From: Phallus indusiatus
Lineage: Eukaryota; Basidiomycota; Agaricomycetes; Phallales; Phallaceae
DNA: 64,000 bases
Direction: 5' to 3'
Assembly (NCBI GenBank): GCA_027605045.1
Contig: JAQFWX010000021.1
Location: forward strand, 434,001 to 498,000
In this document: positions 1-13,167 of the stretch, piece after piece
How the letters are laid out: every line of letters starts with the position of its first letter
Position numbering within the stretch: the first letter of the stretch is position 1
Position numbers and translations under genes: made by a program
The notes under the pieces: model-generated
Told to the model about the DNA's origin: nothing
What the model saw: the letters and a program-made list of their open reading frames with translations, nothing else
Database searches by the model: none

Positions 1-153
1 ATAACGAGGGATGTACTGCTTTGGAAAATTACATGCATTAGTTTTTCAGGCTTTAAAAAAGTGACATAATTGTCAGGAAAACGTGAAAATGTGGCTTTGA
101 TAGTGCACATAATCGATACTCAACCAACTTGAACGTCATAACAATCACACCCT

Positions 154-3100
154 CTAGGCTAAATCCTTTTCGCTTTTCTCTCTTCCCGATTCAACTTCGG
201 TGACGCTTGAAGCTTCTCCGTCATTACGAGTATCCTTAGGCAGATTGGATATTGGTCCTTTGTAGTGGCGACGACCACCAAGGAAGTACCAAACCCTGCC
301 CACAAGGATAGTCAGACCCTCGGTTAGGAGATGGACAGTTCACAGAAGTTCACGTACAGACTGAATGCTACAACGCCCAAAGTAATAACGCTAGCGTAAT
401 TCATGTTCTTGAAAGTTGTCAATAAATAACAGGAAATTGAAATCTGAGAACAAGAGACAAACCTCTCTCGTTACGGGTTTGATGTTGGGGAAGGCGAAGA
501 TGACGCAAACGAAGCTTAGTTTAATAGGTGTATTAGGTTGGCCTCTCGTCAAATAGGTCATATTTTGACATACCAAACCCATCTGGATCATGTGTTAACG
601 TTGTATGTCATGAAACACAGCGATGCAAAAGAACGTACGAGCAACATATTATATTAAACGTCCATCCTAATAATCCATCTCCTAGATAAAATGGCCCTGG
701 CACGAACTTGACATCAGGATGGTTTTGGTAGATCCTGCGAAGAATAATACTGTAATAATAATCAACCACCAATCTGATTGCAAAAAAACATTGAGCTTAC
801 GGAATGATATAAGAAGAATCAAGTGCTATCGAAAGGAAGATCAGCTCAAGGCTTCCTACAAGAAGCACCAGACACACCCATGGCTGTCAAACTGAAAATA
901 GCATTAGCGGCAACGGGACTGGCTAAATCTAGCAACCCTGGAAGGAAGCTAAGGAGCACGACTATCCATACGGAGTATAATGGTGTGCGGGTGTATTTAT
1001 TAACTTCTCCGAATAATCCGCGATCTGAAAGAGGGGGTCAAAACATTTAAACCCGATAACTTTATTACATTTCAGTAATAATCGTACCGGGAAAACCGTG
1101 GTCTCTTGAAAAAGCGAAAACCGTGCGTGAGTTCGCTTGGAGAGCCTGAGATGTTTACAAGTGTTAGTGTTTGATTCGGAATAATATTGACCGTTGAAAA
1201 TCACCGTTCTATAGGGATCATCGGAGTTTGGCGTTTGTTGTTGCACATGTGATATAAATTGACTACATACTGTACGACTGCGAACGCAGTAAAACAAACG
1301 AATGTCCACAAAACGAGAGCACCAGCCGTTCCCATGCGGAGTTGCATAATCTGAACTTCAATTAGACTATATTTAGAGTTGAAAGACAGTGAAACAAGAA
1401 ACATGCCTGAAGCATTGCTGAACCAGAGGGACCTGGTAAATTTTCAATCGGACCGCTGCATAAAATCAACACTATGTTGAGAAGCCATCCGATGAGACCT
1501 GTTCCGATTACCGCAATGAATATTGCGGCTAAAGTGGATCATCTTTAATCTTCTGAACGCCACATCTGCGTATTATCGGAAATTACCTGGAGCTAAAACA
1601 AGAATTTGCATGTCAGGGGAGTGCTTAATTAAAGTAGCATAAAGTGAGTTACCAGCATATGAAGCCCGTCGTACTTCCTCTCTGTTCATCAAACAATAGT
1701 TGAATCAAATCTACACCAATAATCGGATAACAAATACATACGATATATGAGCTATGCTCGTCATCCTCAGCTTCAATGAAATATCTGGAAGTAATTAATT
1801 AAGACCCACCTGTGGCATCATAGTCCTGATGGTGAGATGATTCAGATTGTGTAATTTAAGAACCAAAATAGCGTATTTACCGTCATCTGTCCAATGAGAG
1901 AGCAGGGATTCTGTCAAATAAGCTCACGAAGTATGGTGTGTGCTTACAGTCCATTGAACGCTATCAATTATTCGTCACGTCAACCTCGTATCTCATTCCC
2001 TAATGGCTGACCACACACCTCAGTAGCCCAAAGAGAAAAGCAAGACCATTATTCCAGCCTAATCAGGATGATGATGTCAATTAAATTGATCGCTTCTTGA
2101 GCTGCATATATACCTCCGGTTTGATTGATAAAGCCTAAGATAACAACAAGATAAGCGGATACGCCGCAGAAGTGCTGGAAGTTTGCACACCTCCGCTACC
2201 AAAAACATAACTAGCAGGATGCATATCTGCTCTTTTAGTGCAAGCCAGTAGAACGATTATTATCACTAAAGATAAATCAGCCAGAATAATGGTCGACGAC
2301 CCCGGTTGTACTGACAAAAGGCGGCTCCTAAATTAACGAACACGAAGCATTTCGTCAACCAGGCCAAATGACGAGTCGCCAAGGAGTTCTATTTCGGAAG
2401 ATGTCTTATCAAATTCAAATTCAGCTGGTTTGCTCATTGATTTACCAGAATTCCATGGACTATCAAGAGACCAGCAAATAAACCCACGACCTTTCCCGAT
2501 GTGATCTCAACCTCGGGCTATCATAAAGTCACATGCACATGTGTTGAAAGTGAGCGGTCTTGACAAAATAAAGACTTACCCTCGCGATAGTCACCGCCGC
2601 CCATATCATATTACTGAGACCAAATTCGGTTGATCTATTCAAGAAAGTCGGAAGGAGCTTGAGAAAATGAAAGCGTGACAGCAATTGAGTCTTGACAACT
2701 CACGAAACGCCAGCAACTTGTCCTAATTCAGGTATTGAATTAGCTCATATGGTCTGATCAGTGAACCATTTACCCAGTATATTCAGCCACCCCACCACCC
2801 ATCCAACCTATATAGATTATTCATATCCTTGCTCAGATAAAAAGTTATGTATTGCCTACAATCGCACGATGTTTCTTGGGGCATAGCTGCGCTGACGCCG
2901 TGTACAGGCCACCTAGACCAAGTTCAGAACGAAAGGATAGAACGCTTTGAAGCACACTGGTTGAATGTCACTAACCGCTTGTGGGGTACGCAGAGACTGT
3001 CGGAAGTTGCATTAATCATGGCGCGCGAGTATCATTGAGTCGACACACCTAGCTCAGCGATAGAAGTTCCGAGGGTGAAACACATCGTGGCACCTAATTG

Positions 3101-3441
3101 TAGAAGCAACATGAGCATTATGGATGGAGCTTTTTGCTTTCCTTTTTTCACCAAGTATCCAACACCACACCACGGACGATGGGCCACCAAATAATAAAGG
3201 TGTATTAAAAGTCGTTGCAATGCTTGAACATAAACCCTTTGAGAGAAGTACAGTCCTCAGGACGTTTTTCCAGCACGAGAAAGAAAAAATGAAGCACCAT
3301 TATTGAAAAAGCAAATGAAATTGTGGCCAAGTTCGAAAACTCCCTTTTGAAGGAAGGAGCATAACCTTGAGCTGCAAGTTGAACGTCATCATCGTCAACG
3401 TATTCGTTAATCCTCGAAGAGGGGGAGTGGGCATGCGACAT
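154..3441 (-). CDS. APC-family amino acid permease (GABA/choline-permease type), intron-rich
   Basis: Predicted plasma-membrane amino-acid/polyamine/choline permease of the APC superfamily, expected to have 12 membrane helices. The first coding exon ends with a cytosolic N-terminus of the form LAAQGYAPSFKREFSNLATI followed by SFAFSI, the hallmark entry into helix 1 of fungal GABA/choline permeases. The next exon carries a TSIAEL element matching the conserved 'MAE' segment after helix 2. The last exons read FPNIKPVT..NMNYASV and then GRVWYFLGGRRHYKGP, the usual C-terminal end, followed by a Ser/Glu-rich tail ending KSEKDLA. The ATG at 3441 is preceded by no longer in-frame extension. The gene is cut by about ten or more short introns, so no single exon is long and internal borders are approximate. 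Substrate cannot be read from sequence. The family call is firm; the exact transported compound is unknown. Confidence 0.8.
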
Positions 3442-3710
3442 GATACAAGATAAAGGAAAAACCTGGTCTTGATATTTACATAGAGTGAATTTCTCTCGGC
3501 AAGAAGGGTTTAAAATAGAGAATCCAGGAACCGGAGTGCAGCATGTTCCAACTTTGGTAAGACCCTGACCTCATAAGCGGCTCTTTTGAAATTTTTTGGA
3601 GCGTGTGGAGATGACGAAAGCATAAATACAATTATGTGGTGATTTTCAAAATCTCGAGATAACAAATGGGGATTTAGGCGTAAATGCATTTTATGAAGAC
3701 TTCACATTTT

Positions 3711-6700
3711 TTAATTCATTGCTAATCGTTCCTCCCAGTCTTGTTGCCATTGCTTTGAATGTCGGTCTACACGACAATATTCGCAGTATATCCAGTAGGC
3801 CTGGGAAACCTCATCATAGCCGAGAGATACGAGTTCCGGAAGGGTGGACCCGACGGCGGCTATATCTCCCTCAGGCATACAATCTTCACAACAAGCGGCA
3901 GGACAGGTTCTGCAACTTGAAAATATTACGGTTTTCAGTAAATTTTCAGGCGAATCGAGGGTAAGATGTACCGTACCGGAACAGCATTCCACCAGCAGCG
4001 GATGCGTTTTTTCCACAAGTTATGCATTCATGTTGCGAACAGAGCAGTCGACCTTTGAACTTTCTGACAGCGTTGATGCCCCGACAATCCGTGTGATCTA
4101 AGGTAACAAATGGTGAACTGATAAGTAGAATACTCAGCACCTAAGCATGGTACTCACAAACACGTGGACATCCATCACAACATATCAAATCGCCTCCGTC
4201 CCAGCAATCAAGACACGTGTTCTCATGTTCCCAAGTGGCTTTTTTATTGTCCATTCTAGGTGCACTTCCAACTTTACCAGCCGCGTATGGCAGTTCATCG
4301 ATAAAGCTTGCAACGCCGTTATGCATTACAAGTCGTTCAGTCCTATTTCGTTTTTGAATGTCGTTCCATTCTTGATTCAAGACTCCCTCGTCTTTTGAAT
4401 GCCATTGTCCTTCGAAAAAACGAGTGCGAACGGCGGTGACATTTGAGAGAAGCTCTTGCTCTTCTCTTTCAAGCTCTTCGACCAAATTATCATTGTCGAT
4501 CGTTTCTCCAACTTCATGTTTTAGCTTATCGTCCCGCAGTTTTTCAGTCTGCTTGCTGCGAGCCAAAATCTCTTCTAACGAAGCTGACAAAAAAGCAGAT
4601 AATCCACGGTCAGAGGAGTCGGCCTCCCACCGCGACACAGCGCTCGTGCCTCGACGAAGAATATTGAGAAGCTCCCGCATATTCATGTGATCTGAATTGT
4701 CACCAGCGTTGTTACTAGTCTCTGCCATGACTTTACACGAGAGGAAAAGTTTTTTCCTCAACCGCTGAAGGATATCAAGTTGCTTAGAGTCAGCCAAAAA
4801 GAAACAGAATATAGTAACTCACGTCAAGCATTTGGTCTTCAACGCTCTATATAGATGTCAGTCATTTGGAATGAAAGGCCGAGCATATACTTACATTTTG
4901 ACAGATGAGACGATACACCTTCACGTCTTTAGTCTGTCCGATACGATGGCTACGAGCTATTGCTTGCCGATCAATTTGTGGATTCCATTCAGAATCGCAC
5001 ATAATGACATGAGAAGCTTTGGTCAGGTTGATACCTATGGATTTCGTTGGTACATCGCTCCAAATCGCACATACCACCTACCTAAGCCCCCTGCTTTAGT
5101 TGAGATGAGGAACACTTGATACGCTACGAGGCATAGCTATGTTAATTGCGATATCCGTTGAGATCATAATACTTACGACTCTCTTCCTGTTGAAATAATC
5201 TTATATCTAGTGCACGACGAGCTCTCGAAACTGATCTAAAGGCAGTTTAAGAAGTTACTCGGAGGACAAATACATGAAATCAAACTTACCCATCCAGGCG
5301 GGCATACGATATCCCCCTCAATGCCATATAATCTTCAAGCATATCTAACATACTAGTACCTACGTTTAAGGGATTCAATAAACTATGTCTGAGTCACTCA
5401 CTCTGTCCATTGACTAAAGCACAGAATACGCTCCTTTTTGGGTATCAGGTCTTTTAGCAATTTGTCTATAAACTGCAATTTTGAAGAAGAAGCAACGATA
5501 TGCTCTCCGATTTGATAAGGTTCAGGAAATGATCCTAAAAAGTGAGGTTGCTATCAAAGCCAGTAAAAATTTACGATAGCAGTTTGTTCAACCTTTTATC
5601 ATGTAGGGGTGATCACATAGGCGACGAAGTTGCTATCCAGAACATATGAGAATTTTAGCTAAATTAAGAATATTATTGAACTCACCATAAGCAAGTTCAT
5701 CAACTGATCATACGCCCGTTTCCCTTGCTGTCCTTCTGCGAGCTGCCTTTGGACTAAGGTGGCTACTTCTTTCCGACCGTCGTCTTCTTCGATTTTACAT
5801 TGAAATATATCATTGAGAGTGAGAGTATCAAGTCTTCGTAGCAGACGTAAGTACCAGAATCGTTGAGCTTCGGTTAGGGCTGAAAAGCGTAGTAAGCCTA
5901 GTGTCGTAGCATATGAAGTCAAGCAGCGTACGCAGAAATACCACCATTTCCTCTAATGGAGGTACGGAATGTTCAACCAGTTGTTTGGTTCGTCTCAGCA
6001 TAATCAAACATAAGATTTTCTTAACACTATCCAAAAACGATCCTTTATATGTACCCCCACTTAAATCAAATGCTTCTTTGAAAATGCGTTGGGTTGATGC
6101 AACAAAGACGGTGGGATATAACCTAAGTTACACATCAGGATCAGTTTTGTCGAAGGCGCAGATCATCATACCAGTGCAACACTATAAATTATTATCAGCT
6201 GGTAAATATCTACGTCACTAATATCGATTTGAAAGAACTTACAGCCCCAAAGCTCAGTTAGGTCATTTTGTATCGGAGTACCAGTAAGTACTGATCATCC
6301 TATGTCAATATTCGGGACATGAGGTGAATCAGAGCAAACTCACTCAGGCGATGTAGCGAACCTAGACCTTGCAATTTATGCGCTATTTGTGTCGTCCAGT
6401 CCTTAATCTTGTGCCTGGAGGAATAGATCGCGAAGGAGTCTTTAAACTTTATGCCAGTGTCGCATCATATAACTCAATGTACGCACCCTTCATCCAGAAC
6501 ACAATAGCTTCAATCATTAGGTTCAATACATCGTCACGCCATACAAAATAAAATTACCTCCAATGTTTGCTCTTGACTATATGAGAGAATTCAATACCCG
6601 AAAGAGCATATATCATTAGAGCACTTACACCACGAATTTTCTGGGACATATACATCGTACGTTGTAACGACAATGTCAACGTCTTTATTCCGCAAGAAGT

Positions 6701-7586
6701 CCTTTTGATGGACTCTTTCTTTTTCAGGCCCGTGTATTTTGACTATTTTGAACGAAGGAAACCACCTATTACACTCCTGAGTAGCAGTGATCAACTTTAA
6801 TCTGATATACCACAACCTTATTTCTTACATTAATCCAGCTCGGAAGCACCGACAAGGGACAAATAATGAGATTAGGGAATGAATCTAGTGGCACTTGAGC
6901 ATGGAGAAATCCGTTAGGCGTATGAAAGTACTTACAGCCTTCTATCTCCTTTAGATAGGCAAATAGGGACAAAGTCTGCAGCGTTTTCCCAAGACCCATC
7001 TCATCTCCAAGGATGCAGTTCATCCCGTTCTTATGCATCCACAATAAAAACGAGAGGCCTTGTAACTGATAATCCTTCATAGAGCCTGATTTCATCTCTG
7101 ACGGCTGATCCTCTAACTCGACTCGTGGAAAAACCTTTTGGTCGGGTGAACATTCAGACAACAGCTTGTCAAAAATCTTCGAGCTGGCGGGCAAAAGGGA
7201 TTGGAAAAGGCACGATGATGCGTAAAGAATTTTGCCTGAAGTGACTCAATGGCTCGCTTTTTTGCGCTGAATGGGTCTTTTTTCTGCGACGACAAAGTGA
7301 GAGGATATTAATATAGGTAAAGATAAAAACCTACCTCTTCTAGTTTTATCTTTTTATTGTCAGGTATCGTTCGAACAGATGTGGGTGATCTGGATCTTTT
7401 CGCGCTTTTTCGTCCCTTATCATTTTGCTTAGCTTTGGGCATTTGCGCTGAGGCACAGGGCCGAGTTGCTCGTAGTGAACGCTTTTTATCTGGAAATTTG
7501 AGCCCGTCTGCTGGTTCTGACTTGAGCGGGTGGGTATTTGCAATGTTTATATGAGAAAGACCACTAGCAGTATTTGAGTCGCCCAT
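3711..7586 (-). CDS. SNF2-family chromatin-remodelling ATPase with C-terminal PHD finger
   Basis: Nuclear ATP-dependent remodeller. The N-terminus (first about 80 residues) is basic, with nuclear-localisation-like KKRSLR and KSAKRSRS clusters. The ATPase core starts with the Q-motif-like [14 protein letters not shown], then Walker [14 protein letters not shown] (about 6973-7008), the DEGH box split by an intron (about 6500 and 6395), and [15 protein letters not shown] (about 6245-6290). The second RecA lobe gives [17 protein letters not shown] (about 5290-5345) and motif [22 protein letters not shown] (about 4915-4975). After an acidic, helical region, a Cys-rich segment CLDC..CCDGC (about 4155-4215) continues over two introns into [11 protein letters not shown] and [11 protein letters not shown], a PHD finger with an extended zinc-binding second half. 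No chromodomain or bromodomain was seen. The stop at 3711 and ATG at 7586 bound a gene with ten or more short introns. The closest functional class (CHD/Mi-2-like, ISWI-like or fungal-specific) cannot be decided by eye. Confidence 0.86.
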
Positions 7587-7758
7587 GAAGTAGCCAGCGC
7601 GAGGGAGAGAACGCGTGGACCCTTGTGGACGCGTAGCGAGGTCGCCAATTTACGTTCAGTGCGTGGCAAAAGTTAGCCAAACTATTGGAAAAGTCCATCT
7701 CTTATTTAATAGATACATAGAAATACAAATAATGGTATGTAAAATTGGAAGGGGAACT

Positions 7759-9060
7759 CTATACGAAATAAGGCATTCCTGACTAAAGAACAATGAGCGG
7801 ATTATTGATTGAATTGTATTCGAACACGCATACCATTCTCCGAATTGTCTGCATGTTCCGATCATGTTGATTTTCTTCAGCGGCGGTGAAAACAGTGAAA
7901 TCTCGTGCTCCAGAATCTCGAATGTTGAGGATACTTGCCAAGTTTCCACAGCGGTAACAATAATTCGGTGCTGACCAAACAGTGACTAAACGTTCATCGA
8001 ACACGTATTTGTAACCTTCTTGAACGAGTTGATGGGCGCGAGCAATCAAATTAAGAGCATTTACATGGCTGAACTTGACTACGTGTCAATCTCCAATACA
8101 CATATTACGTTGAATTAGGGTGCTCACTTCTCTTGTCACGGAAGCTCCGAATAACCATCCAGCACCGCGTGGACTTACAGCCCACGTTTCGACATCATCT
8201 GGATCAGACCACATGAGATCTACAATGAACGTGAATTCAAGCCAAATACGTCATATGTAAAAGGAAAGCCGCTTACCACAGAAAGCACCTTCATGGGGAA
8301 TTTCCTGAGCTCGAGATAGAACCCGAATCTGGTCCAAAGTACGAATATCTGGAGACAGACCCCCATGGACGCATAATGTTTCACCATCAATAATCTAGAC
8401 AACATAGTGGTAGTTAGTCAAGCGACAGCACATCATACATGCACAAAATACGTACTGCTGCCAAGCTAAGATAATCAAAAACATTACAACAAGCTTGCCA
8501 TACACTCGGATTACCGTACTTTTGTTGACATTCCTCTGGTTAACAAATGTATCGGCACATTAATAATGAAAAGTGCTTGAACTAACCGTAAAAGCCGTAT
8601 ACCTGAGTTATTTGCCGACTCTCATGGTTGCCTCTAAGTAGAATGACACGATCCGGGTACCTTGGATAAAGAAAATTAGCACTGTCTCCCCAAATTTTTC
8701 GCTGACTTTGAACTACACCTGGCTTTTAATGCAAAGAGTAACGATACAGTCTCGAGACTATAGAAACCTCGGTCCACAAAATCGCCCTGTGAACTCCTTC
8801 AAAAAGGGTTTTTTCCTTAAAAACATAATAGAGCATACCATGAATATATAGCTTGTCTCTGGAACGGGCCCACCTTTCCTCAGAAGTTCTAGTAGATCCC
8901 AAAATTGACCATGGATGTCTCCGCAAATGGTAACTGGACTCGACACGGGCTGAATATTCGATTCTTCGAAAAGAATTGCGCGAACCCTATCACATAGCTG
9001 CTTCATCTCCCACTCTTCGAGATATTGACATCGTTGAAGTTTGCTGATCCATTTGTCCAT
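7759..9060 (-). CDS. PP2A-like serine/threonine phosphatase catalytic subunit (PP6/Sit4 type)
   Basis: Metal-dependent protein phosphatase catalytic subunit, about 310 residues. The PPP signatures are all present: GDIHGQF, then the GDFVDRG region, [12 protein letters not shown] (about 8605-8660), [35 protein letters not shown] and [13 protein letters not shown]. The MKQLCDRVR and [14 protein letters not shown] segments and the [18 protein letters not shown] block fit the PP6/Sit4 branch better than PP4 or PP2A itself. The last short exon follows an intron with a TTTAG acceptor and reads SGMPYFV, so the tail ends in PYFV where the family usually has YFL, the methylated tail of PP2A-like enzymes. 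The ATG at 9060 starts [11 protein letters not shown] and lies only 76 bp from the divergent EMC1 start. A separate Ppg1-like assignment is possible but less likely. Confidence 0.88.
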
Positions 9061-9136
9061 CCTAAATGGTTCAGATAAAATTGCAAGGAGTCGGATGACG
9101 TAAGACAAGGAGACAGCGCACTCTCCTTAAGTTGCA
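9061..9136. promoter_or_regulatory. Compact divergent promoter between phosphatase and EMC1 genes
   Basis: Only 76 bp separate the two outward-facing start codons, so both transcripts must start within this interval or inside each other's coding region. No TATA box is visible. Confidence 0.6.
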
Positions 9137-12100
9137 ATGCGCGTCGTGGTCGTGTGGTTGTCAATATTCTTCTCAACTTGTCTTGCTTTATACGAGTCGG
9201 ATGCTGGGAAAATTGACTGGCATGATTCATTATTAGGAATACCACGGACTGATTCCGCCGCAGTCGCTCCAAAGTTTCAAGCATCGTCTGATACCAATCT
9301 CATCGTTACTGTTTCAGAGAAGAATGTACTTGGCGTTATACATCCTTCGAGTGGAGTAGTTGGTAAGCGCTGCTTCCATACTTTCTCTAAAATACTGAAA
9401 TAGTTTTCTAGCATGGAGACAAGTGCTAGATGCAGAGGATATTATTGGCGCATATGAAAGCGACCAAAACCGTGAGGCGAACAATTCAGATTTACGTGTA
9501 GTTTATCTTTTGATTGAATCTTAGGCATTCTCACTCTCTCCGGTCCCGGAGGAGCCTATCTTCGCTCATATGAGCTGAAGACCGGGAGTCTGATATTCGA
9601 AACTCGTCTCCACGACCCTCAGTCAGGAAGGCTCTTTGAACCTCATGGATTGGGACAGAAGTTAACTTTGGCTAATGATATGAGCGCAGACATATTTGCC
9701 TTAACGAATGCGTACAGTATTCGTCGTATAGATGGTTTAACTGGTTTGACAAAATGGGAATGGACCTCAGAGGATGAAAGGTAAGATTAAGAGAAGCGCT
9801 GTATCATTGAATTCTGCATTGATTTGAAGTAGCTCTTCTATCATCTATACTACTCTGATTTCCATTGGGGATACTTTATATGCCATTGGTCTCGCTAAAT
9901 CATTTGCCTCTCTTACACTTGCTGTCACCTCATTAAACGCACAAACTGGCTCTCTAGTCTCAATGAAGCATGTTCCGTCCAAAGTCACTTCGCCTTCTGA
10001 TGTCCTCACCATCGGGAACTCTGATAACTCCCTACCTATGGTAGCCTGGCTTGACGCAGGTATCCACGCATTGGCTTTAACTCCAGAACTTGATGCTACC
10101 CCAAATCGCGTATCGGAATCTATATACAACGAATTGCTCAGCCTTGAAGACGACAAAAATTCTTTTCTGATTGGAAAAAGAATGGATAATTCAGCCGACG
10201 TCTTCCGTATCCGTTCCTCAAGCGCCATATTAGAAAGTATCGGAAAATTCGCCGCTTCTGTAAGTGTACCTTATACCATCTTTTGTGTCTATTAAAATTT
10301 TTTGAGGATGAGGACGAGAGCCTATCCAGCTACACAAGCGGGGTTGATCAGAAAGGCGCGCCATATGTTTCTCGTGTTTATTGGTCGCAGATATTGGGGT
10401 ACGCTTTGCTTTTATTTCTTCGCAGGCTTTTCGGTGATCCATGTTTTACAGCTCGCATGTCACGAGCTACTCACCATTAGCGATACCATTCATGGGGGCA
10501 CAATGACATCTTTCACCTTTGCTTATGAGCCTGAAACTCATGGGAAAATAATTCACGTAAGTGCCAGGAGGTATAGAAGATCATAATGCTTACGACTCAC
10601 ATATAATGTAGCATGCTCTGCAATTTTTCCCTTTGAAATCTATAAATGACATCTCAAGAATCTTGCTAACGACGTCAAGCGGTGCAGTCCAACTATGGCA
10701 ACGAGACCAACTCCAATGGAACCGCGAAGAATCTCTATCCAACATTGTCAGTGTTGAATTTGTCGATCTCCCTGAACCGAAATCCGTCGAAACAACATTG
10801 GATGGACTTGGACTTGTTTCTCGTTTAACTCGTCAAGTCAGAAAAGCTAAGGTTCTAGTCCATTTGTTCTTGACCTATGACCTTACATTAATCCCGTACG
10901 TCAGGCTTTTCCGGTCTACATTTCACAGTTCGGTCGTCGGTTCTTAATGGGATCGGGAGCGTCATCAATTTCAGCCAAACGAAAGAAAAGCGAACCACTC
11001 TTTCGTGATTCATTTGGATTTCGCAAATTGATTGTCGTTTCGACTGCCAATCAGAAGATTTTTGGTATTGATTCCGCCAATGGCAATGTCGTCTGGAGTA
11101 AACTCTTAGACGTTGCTTTATCTGAGAACATAGTGACACCATTCAAACTGTTCTCTATTGCTACAGTCACGGATGGTAAAATACCCGAGATGGTCCTTCT
11201 AGCTAATGTTCAGCACTCTTTGGTAACCCATTTATTTTCTCATTTGAGCCAATACTGAAAATATCCTAGGCTGAACAAGTCATCGTTGCGTATCGCTTTG
11301 CGGCATTAACGGGAACTGACCTAAAGTCCAACAAGTCAGAAACCCTCAAAGGAGAAAAGCTATTCTCTGGGGCAGTCTTGGATGCATACTTAACACGTCA
11401 CGGGGAAGAGCGATCTATCATTATCATTAGTGAAAGTCAGGAGGTGAGAAAACGCTATTTACCCAAAATATGGTTTGCCTGATCCTCGTTAGGTTTACAT
11501 TTATCCTCGGGAGACACAACAGAGCTTAGGAAGCTCAACATCTCCTATGTACTTCTCCACCAAATCTGCTCAGCACCAGTTACACGGTTACGAGATAATC
11601 TCCGAAGCCAATAACACACAGTACCTAGCTTCTAGTCGGTGGTCAATATCTTTTGGTACTGCCGAGCGCATCCAATCCGTCTTCAAGCGCCCCAAAGAGC
11701 AAATCGCTTCCTTTGGCAAAGTGTTGGGCGACCGAAGAACGTTATATAAATATCTAAATCCTCATCTCATACTCGTTTTAACCGAAAATCTTCCTACTTC
11801 CCAATGCTCAATTTATCTTATTGATGGTGTTAAAGGCACGGTCGCGTATCATGTTGTTCTACCTGCCGCTGGAGGTTCCTGCAATGTCCACGCAACGCTA
11901 ACGGAGAACTGGCTAGTGTATCATTATTACGACGAAATCTCCCTAGATGCCAAAGGTTTCAAGGTCGTTTCGGTTGAATTCTATGAAGGCGCCAACATCG
12001 ATGATAAAACTAAAAGGTAACTTGGCCACCTTTGATGTTACTACGTTCAACAACTCAGCTACTCTCTTTAGCTCGGAATCAACGAGTTACTCTCATCAGA

Positions 12101-12722
12101 ACACTATCTTACATACATATTCCCAATCATACTTGTATCCTTTCGGCATTACAGCTATCGCCACGACCTCTACGAAGTTCGGTATAACCAGCAAGGACGT
12201 GCTCGGTATGATGTCTTTTGCTTCCCTCCTTCCACCTAAATTACTGACGTTTTTCTAAGTCGCAAACTCAAATAATCAGATTCAGACTATTCCTAGACTA
12301 TTCCTCAATCCTCGCCGACCTCAAGGAAAACCTACCACTCAGGAACAAGAGGAATGGCTAATCCAATACGATCCTCTTCTTCCTTATGACGCCAAACGTG
12401 TCGTTTCGCACAACTATCAGGTGACACTAAAACTTCACTTACTAATCGTATCATAACATTTGACTTATCCTCATATCAGGCAGCTAAGATAAATAACATC
12501 GCCACCTCACCGGCCTTGCTTGAATCGACATCAATCGTCTTCGCATACGGCTTGGATCTTTTTTTAACCCGTGTTGCACCTTCAAAAACATTCGACATTC
12601 TAAGCGAAAGCTTCAACAAAATTCAATTGGTGCTGACCATTCTCGCTTTAGGCCTAGGCGTTGCAATCACCAAGCCCATGGCACGCTGGAAACAGTTGAG
12701 ACAGCATTGGTACAACTCATGA
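9137..12722 (+). CDS. EMC1: ER membrane protein complex subunit 1
   Basis: Largest subunit of the ER membrane complex, which inserts tail-anchored and multi-pass proteins into the ER membrane. The ATG at 9137 begins a clear signal peptide (MRVVVVWLSIFFSTCLALYE) followed by the family-typical ESDAGKIDWH. The luminal part has PQQ/WD-like propeller repeats, for example the LRSYELKTGSLIFETRLH region near 9560-9620. The C-terminal DUF1620 region contains PRRPQGKPTTQEQEEWL and IQYDPLLPYDAKRVVSHNYQ (about 12310-12420). A single membrane helix (IQLVLTILALGLGVAI) sits near the end and leaves a short cytosolic tail, MARWKQLRQHWYNS, matching the topology of known EMC1. About nine short introns interrupt it. 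Length of roughly 950-1000 residues agrees with the family. Confidence 0.88.
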
Positions 12723-13167
12723 TCCTCGCTTGCGGTCTTCATTCAAAAAATCCACCCAATCCGGTTACAACAACTAACAACTACATACATAACATCGGTG
12801 GTGATTGAAGAAAAGGAGAAACAGACAGGCACTATCGTTTTTGTGTTACAGGTTTATTAAACTAAAATGCAACTACTCGCAATACGAAACTTAATTTATT
12901 CCATTCTGTTATATTGCAATTCGGCTCAGAATTTATATCCTCGTCTTCATCGAACCTCGAGAACTTTTTGTTTAATTAGATTAGAAGCTTTGCTGCCTCT
13001 TAGAGATATCTAATATTTCAAAAGGGTACAAACATTCTAAGTAATATACATTACAAGAGTATCTACAATAAGCGGCTACTTTTCTCATTGAATATAGCAG
13101 AACAAACAATTTGACAAGGACGAGTCCCGCAATGGCACTTGAAACCACAACAAAGGCATGACGACAT
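12723..13167. other. Convergent intergenic region
   Basis: This 445-bp stretch lies between the stops of EMC1 (+) and the trehalose-complex gene (-). It is AT-rich and holds the two 3' untranslated regions. No gene is visible. Confidence 0.5.

Noticed and set aside
4147..4690. Three overlapping plus-strand frames of 74-88 codons
   Set aside because: They are antisense to the Cys-rich and acidic exon of the SNF2 gene and have no motif of their own.
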